Shown here piece by piece: positions 6,873 through 9,038 of a DNA stretch of 9,038 nt. The first letter of the stretch is position 1. Each line of letters starts with the position of its first letter. The stretch covers positions 1 to 9,038 of the forward strand of contig JAJNBN010000099.1 in NCBI GenBank assembly GCA_021156225.1, in the 5' to 3' direction. The notes below the pieces were generated by a model that was given only the letters and a program-made list of their open reading frames with translations, had not been told where the DNA came from and did not search any database. The translations under genes and the position numbers were made by a program. Source of the DNA: Verrucomicrobiota bacterium (GTDB lineage Bacteria; Verrucomicrobiota; Verrucomicrobiia; Limisphaerales; JAEYXS01).

Positions 6873-7574
6873 ATGAAACAAAAATCAATTTTGATCATTT
6901 TGCTGCTGTGCCTGCCGGTGGTGGTTTTGGTGACGGCGGTGATCAATCGCTCGGCGGCCGCCCGGCGCCAGACGATACCGGTCTGGTTTGAACAGATGAA
7001 GGTGATGGAGCGGTCCCAGAATTTGAGCGTCTTGAGCAAGCTGGGGGAAGCCGATGTGCCGATGTTGCGGGAGGCGATGCTTTCTTCCCGGCCCAGTCAA
7101 AGGGTCAAAGCGATATGGGTGCTGGGTGAACTGAAAGCGGCGGCACGGCCAGCAGTCCCGGAAATGGTTCAGGCCCTTTATGATGATGACGCGGGGGTGC
7201 GGGCCAATGCGATCCAAGCCTTGGCCAAAATCGGAGTCTCTGACCAAGGGCTGATCCCCGTTTTGCTGCCCCGGCTTAATGACCCTGACCTGGGAATGAG
7301 TGGCAGCGTGGCGGACCTGTTGACCAGGATCGAGGAGGAATGCCGGACACAGTCTGCCGGTGCTTTCAGCAACCGTTTTGAATATGTCGCGGCGTTTCTG
7401 CAGGCGTCGTCCCCACGTGCAAGGCTGATGAGTCTGCCCAAGCTCACGAAGCTCTCACAAGAAGATGTAAGGGTGAGCGGGGCGTATGACCAACTGCTGA
7501 ATGACTCTAATGGCTGGGTGCGGGAGCAGACACGGGTTTACCTGAGCAAACAGCGGGCCGCAGGTTCGATCTAG
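6873..7574 (+). CDS. Membrane-anchored HEAT-repeat protein
   Basis: The 233-aa protein starts with one hydrophobic segment (SILIILLLCLPVVVLVTAVI, residues 5-24) after MKQK, followed by RSAAARR; this is a signal anchor or an uncleaved signal. The rest is an alpha-solenoid. HEAT/PBS-lyase-type helical pairs are visible at about 54-87 (SQRVKAIWVLGELK), 88-120 (ARPAVPEMVQALYDDDAGVRANAIQALAKIG), 122-153 (GLIPVLLPRLNDPDL) and again near the end (DQLLNDSNGWVREQTRVYL). The DDDAGVRANAIQALAKIG part is the clearest match. Such repeats bind proteins rather than catalyse, so it may be a scaffold or assembly factor for its neighbours. It follows the cytochrome gene by 26 bp and is the last gene of the cluster. 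The start is supported by GGGAAAGG eight bases upstream. The positive-inside rule is ambiguous, so the side of the membrane is not certain. Confidence 0.85.
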   Translation: MKQKSILIILLLCLPVVVLVTAVINRSAAARRQTIPVWFEQMKVMERSQNLSVLSKLGEADVPMLREAMLSSRPSQRVKAIWVLGELKAAARPAVPEMVQALYDDDAGVRANAIQALAKIGVSDQGLIPVLLPRLNDPDLGMSGSVADLLTRIEEECRTQSAGAFSNRFEYVAAFLQASSPRARLMSLPKLTKLSQEDVRVSGAYDQLLNDSNGWVREQTRVYLSKQRAAGSI

Positions 7575-7610
7575 ACTGGCCGCAGGCAACCACGCCGGGC
7601 ACCCATCATC

Positions 7611-7713
7611 ACCCGCTGCTTCAATCGGTCGTTAAGGGAGGGAGCGGGTTCACCTCAAATCGACTGTTTCCGGCAAACCTGGCCAACGATGAATCAGCGT
7701 CGGCTAACGTTGG
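7611..7713. other. Convergent intergenic dyads, weak terminator candidates
   Basis: The 154-bp gap between the HEAT-repeat gene and the convergent flavoprotein gene holds two dyads. One is ACCCGCT (7611-7617) with AGCGGGT (7643-7649). The other is CCAACG (7683-7688) with CGTTGG (7708-7713), with a nested AGC/GCT stem. Neither is followed by a T run, so intrinsic termination is doubtful, although the convergent arrangement requires some form of termination here. Confidence 0.3.
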
Positions 7714-7728
7714 AGGCTGCGTCTACGC

Positions 7729-8283
7729 TCAGGCGCGGAGTTTTAGGCCCTTCACATTTTCAACGAAAGTGACGAAGCCGGTTGCCTGCTGCACGAAGCG
7801 TTCGCGCAGTTCGGGGTCTTTGAATTTGCCCTGCGCATCGAGCTGATTCATGACGCCGGGGATGAAGACACGGTTGGGATAAATGTAGGCGTTGCGATAG
7901 CCGAAGATCTGCTGGAGATGTTCCACGGGACGAAGCGCGCCGAACATGCCGGCAGCCACGCCCACGAAGCAAACCGGGCGATGCTCAAAGGCTTCGGGGA
8001 ATTTCAGCATATCGATGAAGTATTTCAGCACACCAGGCATGCCGCCGTTGTATTCGGGGGTCACGATCACGAGGCCATCGGCCTTCAGCACACCGTCGCT
8101 GAAAGGGGTGAAGGCGGCGGGCTTCGTCCCGTAGGCGGCGGAGGTGAAGAGTTCCGCCGGGAGCTGGGTGAGGTCCAACGTCTGCGTCTGGACTTTCAGA
8201 TCACGGTAGATGGCTTCGATCTCGGCGGTGACTTTGCGGGTGTTGCTGTCGGCGCGATTGGTTCCGGAGATGAGCGTGATCAT
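7729..8283 (-). CDS. NADPH-dependent FMN reductase-like flavoprotein
   Basis: The 184-aa protein has the length and layout of the NADPH-dependent FMN reductase/azoreductase family (flavodoxin-like fold, cytoplasmic). ITLISGTNRADSNTRK (2-17) is the phosphate-binding loop for FMN after strand 1. VIVTPEYNGGMPGVLKYFID (72-91) carries the PEYN(x3)PGxLKxxxD signature that contacts the flavin. VCFVGVAAGMFGALRPVEHLQ (104-124) is the second flavin-binding loop region. Relatives reduce quinones, azo compounds, chromate or free FMN with NAD(P)H; the substrate here cannot be told. The ATG at 8281-8283 starts just before the first strand, so no alternative is needed. No Shine-Dalgarno site is seen. It converges on the four-gene cluster and is divergent from the small gene to its right, and there is no sign that it belongs to either unit. 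Confidence 0.92.
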   Translation of the reverse strand: MITLISGTNRADSNTRKVTAEIEAIYRDLKVQTQTLDLTQLPAELFTSAAYGTKPAAFTPFSDGVLKADGLVIVTPEYNGGMPGVLKYFIDMLKFPEAFEHRPVCFVGVAAGMFGALRPVEHLQQIFGYRNAYIYPNRVFIPGVMNQLDAQGKFKDPELRERFVQQATGFVTFVENVKGLKLRA

Positions 8284-8470
8284 GTTTTAAGCGGTTGCTG
8301 GAAATGAGTTTGCGGCCAAATGGGTGCCGTTCGCCGATGATTTAACGAAAAAGGGGTTTTGTCCATGGGGCAACGGGAAAATAATTCCTAAGGGATAAGG
8401 CTCTTTCCTGTTCCGATTTCATCCAATAGTGGGTTGAAAACAGGCACATTTGGGTCGAGGTTGCCGCATC

Positions 8471-8806
8471 TTGAACCGGCGTAAATACTTTCAGATTTTA
8501 GAAGCATTACGAGTTCAGCTCAAAGGTGATCTGGTGGCCAAGCCCGATAGTTTTGCGAAACGGGGGGCCGAGGCCAGTTACCAAATCGGAGTGCTGACGG
8601 AGTATGAAGAGGTGCTGCCGTTGATGAGGCCGGTCATCACCACGCTCAGAAAGACGGTGGAAGGGTATTACAGCGAGAATGTGCACCGGGGATTGGCCCT
8701 GCACTTCGCACTGCAAGACCTCGATAAGCTGGAGTCACTGTGGCCGGCTGAAAAGGAGAAGCCGGAGGCAAAAGACGAAGGAGAAAACCCGTTAGAGCGG
8801 TTTTAG
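8471..8806 (+). CDS. Small hypothetical helical protein ending inside the repeat
   Basis: The product is about 111 aa and is not recognised. The frame opens at TTG 8450, but TTG at 8471 is preferred because GAGG (8457-8460) lies ten bases upstream and the basic MNRRKYFQILEALRVQL start looks natural. No ATG exists near the 5' end, which lowers confidence in the exact start. The sequence is predicted helical and soluble: YQIGVLTEYEEVLPLMRP, then VHRGLALHFALQDLDKLESLW, and a charged tail (EKEKPEAKDEGENP). No signal or membrane segment is seen. The last codons, LERF and stop, are supplied by the left arm of the palindromic element at 8793. Without the element the frame would read Pro-Leu-Ala-stop, so the insertion barely changed the protein, which favours a real gene. 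It is divergent from the flavoprotein gene; a weak -35/-10 pair (TTGTCC 8359-8364, AATAAT 8380-8385) lies in the gap. Confidence 0.6.
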   Translation: MNRRKYFQILEALRVQLKGDLVAKPDSFAKRGAEASYQIGVLTEYEEVLPLMRPVITTLRKTVEGYYSENVHRGLALHFALQDLDKLESLWPAEKEKPEAKDEGENPLERF

Positions 8807-8825
8807 AAATTATGTAGCGGTGTGG
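8793..8825 (+). repeat. Left terminal inverted repeat of the MITE-like element
   Basis: The 33-nt arm starts TAGAGCGGTTTTAGA and ends GCGGTGTGG. It supplies the stop codon TAG (8804-8806) of the upstream gene. A related GAGCGGTCTTTT recurs inside the element at about 8839-8850, suggesting that the terminal motif is partly duplicated internally. Confidence 0.8.
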
Positions 8826-8939
8826 TGGAGAGAAGGGAGAGCGGTCTTTTTGGGTTCTGGCTTCGTTTCGGCTCAGTCACAGGGTTGCTTGGAATCTGCT
8901 CCTTCGCCAAAGCCTCGCCAGAACCCAAAAATCCGCGCT

Positions 8940-8972
8940 CCACACCGCTACATAATTTCTAAAAACGCTCTA
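8940..8972 (-). repeat. Right terminal inverted repeat of the MITE-like element
   Basis: Read on the minus strand this arm starts TAGAGCGTTTTTAGA and ends GCGGTGTGG, matching the left arm except for one base. Beyond it, 8973-9038 contains no feature I can support. Confidence 0.8.
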
Positions 8973-9038
8973 GCGTAGAAGAGACGCGGGCGATACTCAG
9001 TGAGACGGGCGCAGTCGGAAGATTTTCAGAGTCATGCC

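Larger units (their letters stand above)
8793..8972. mobile_element. MITE-like palindromic element with TA ends
   Basis: This 180-bp imperfect palindrome has outer arms of 33 nt (8793-8825 and 8940-8972) that match at 32 of 33 positions; the single difference is G against T at the eighth base. Inner arms of 15 nt (8847-8861 and 8917-8931) match perfectly. Between outer and inner arms the left side is longer (21 nt against 8), as if it carried about 12 extra bases. The central 55 nt (8862-8916) is largely unpaired. The outermost bases are TA followed by GAGCG, and CGCTC followed by TA, as expected for a TA target duplication of the Tc1/mariner-IS630 type. It encodes no transposase and would need one in trans. 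It also overlaps the 3' end of the small gene at 8471. A transcribed-hairpin or terminator role for the flanking genes is possible. Confidence 0.75.

Noticed and set aside
7556..7586. 9-bp direct repeat GGCCGCAGG at the end of the HEAT gene
   Set aside because: Short, GC-rich and only two copies; probably chance.
8959..9038. Minus-strand gene entering from the right edge
   Set aside because: Two minus frames are open from the edge, one ending at 8997 (MTLKIFRLRPSH) and one ending in the repeat at 8959 (STLERF). Too little sequence is present to decide whether either is real.

Overview
The window looks like bacterial chromosome from a moderately GC-rich organism. The gene types (a DUF1573-cytochrome c fusion, a Gfo/Idh/MocA oxidoreductase, a large Cys- and Thr/Asn-rich exported protein with Ig-like segments, HEAT repeats) and the near absence of clear Shine-Dalgarno sites point to a Verrucomicrobiota/Planctomycetota-type genome, most likely the Pedosphaera side of Verrucomicrobiota. 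This assignment is inferred from gene style only. No rRNA, tRNA, CRISPR or phage genes are visible.

Layout. (1) 2-1180 (+) is the C-terminal part of a GT-C-type membrane glycosyltransferase cut by the left edge. It converges on an exported Bcp/PrxQ-type peroxiredoxin (1229-1750, -), with a strong hairpin between them that can terminate transcription both ways. (2) A Gfo/Idh/MocA-family dehydrogenase (1874-2917, -) follows. (3) A 385-bp intergenic region contains an AT-rich island with a good sigma70-type promoter overlapped by a dyad. (4) That promoter faces a four-gene, same-strand cluster (3303-7574, +): a 618-aa exported protein with an HExxH-containing C-terminal domain, a 201-aa exported protein, an exported DUF1573-cytochrome c fusion with two CXXCH motifs, and a membrane-anchored HEAT-repeat protein. 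Gaps are 78, 34 and 26 bp, consistent with one operon. (5) An NADPH-dependent FMN reductase-like flavoprotein (7729-8283, -) converges on the cluster. (6) A small unrecognised helical protein (about 8471-8806, +) ends inside a 180-bp TA-bounded imperfect palindrome (8793-8972) that looks like a MITE.

How the genes may work together. The four-gene cluster is the part least explained by known systems. All its products carry an export or membrane signal, one carries covalently bound haem, and one is a surface-type protein with a possible metal site. A cell-envelope or redox-linked assembly is plausible but unproven. The remaining genes look like ordinary housekeeping or stress functions.
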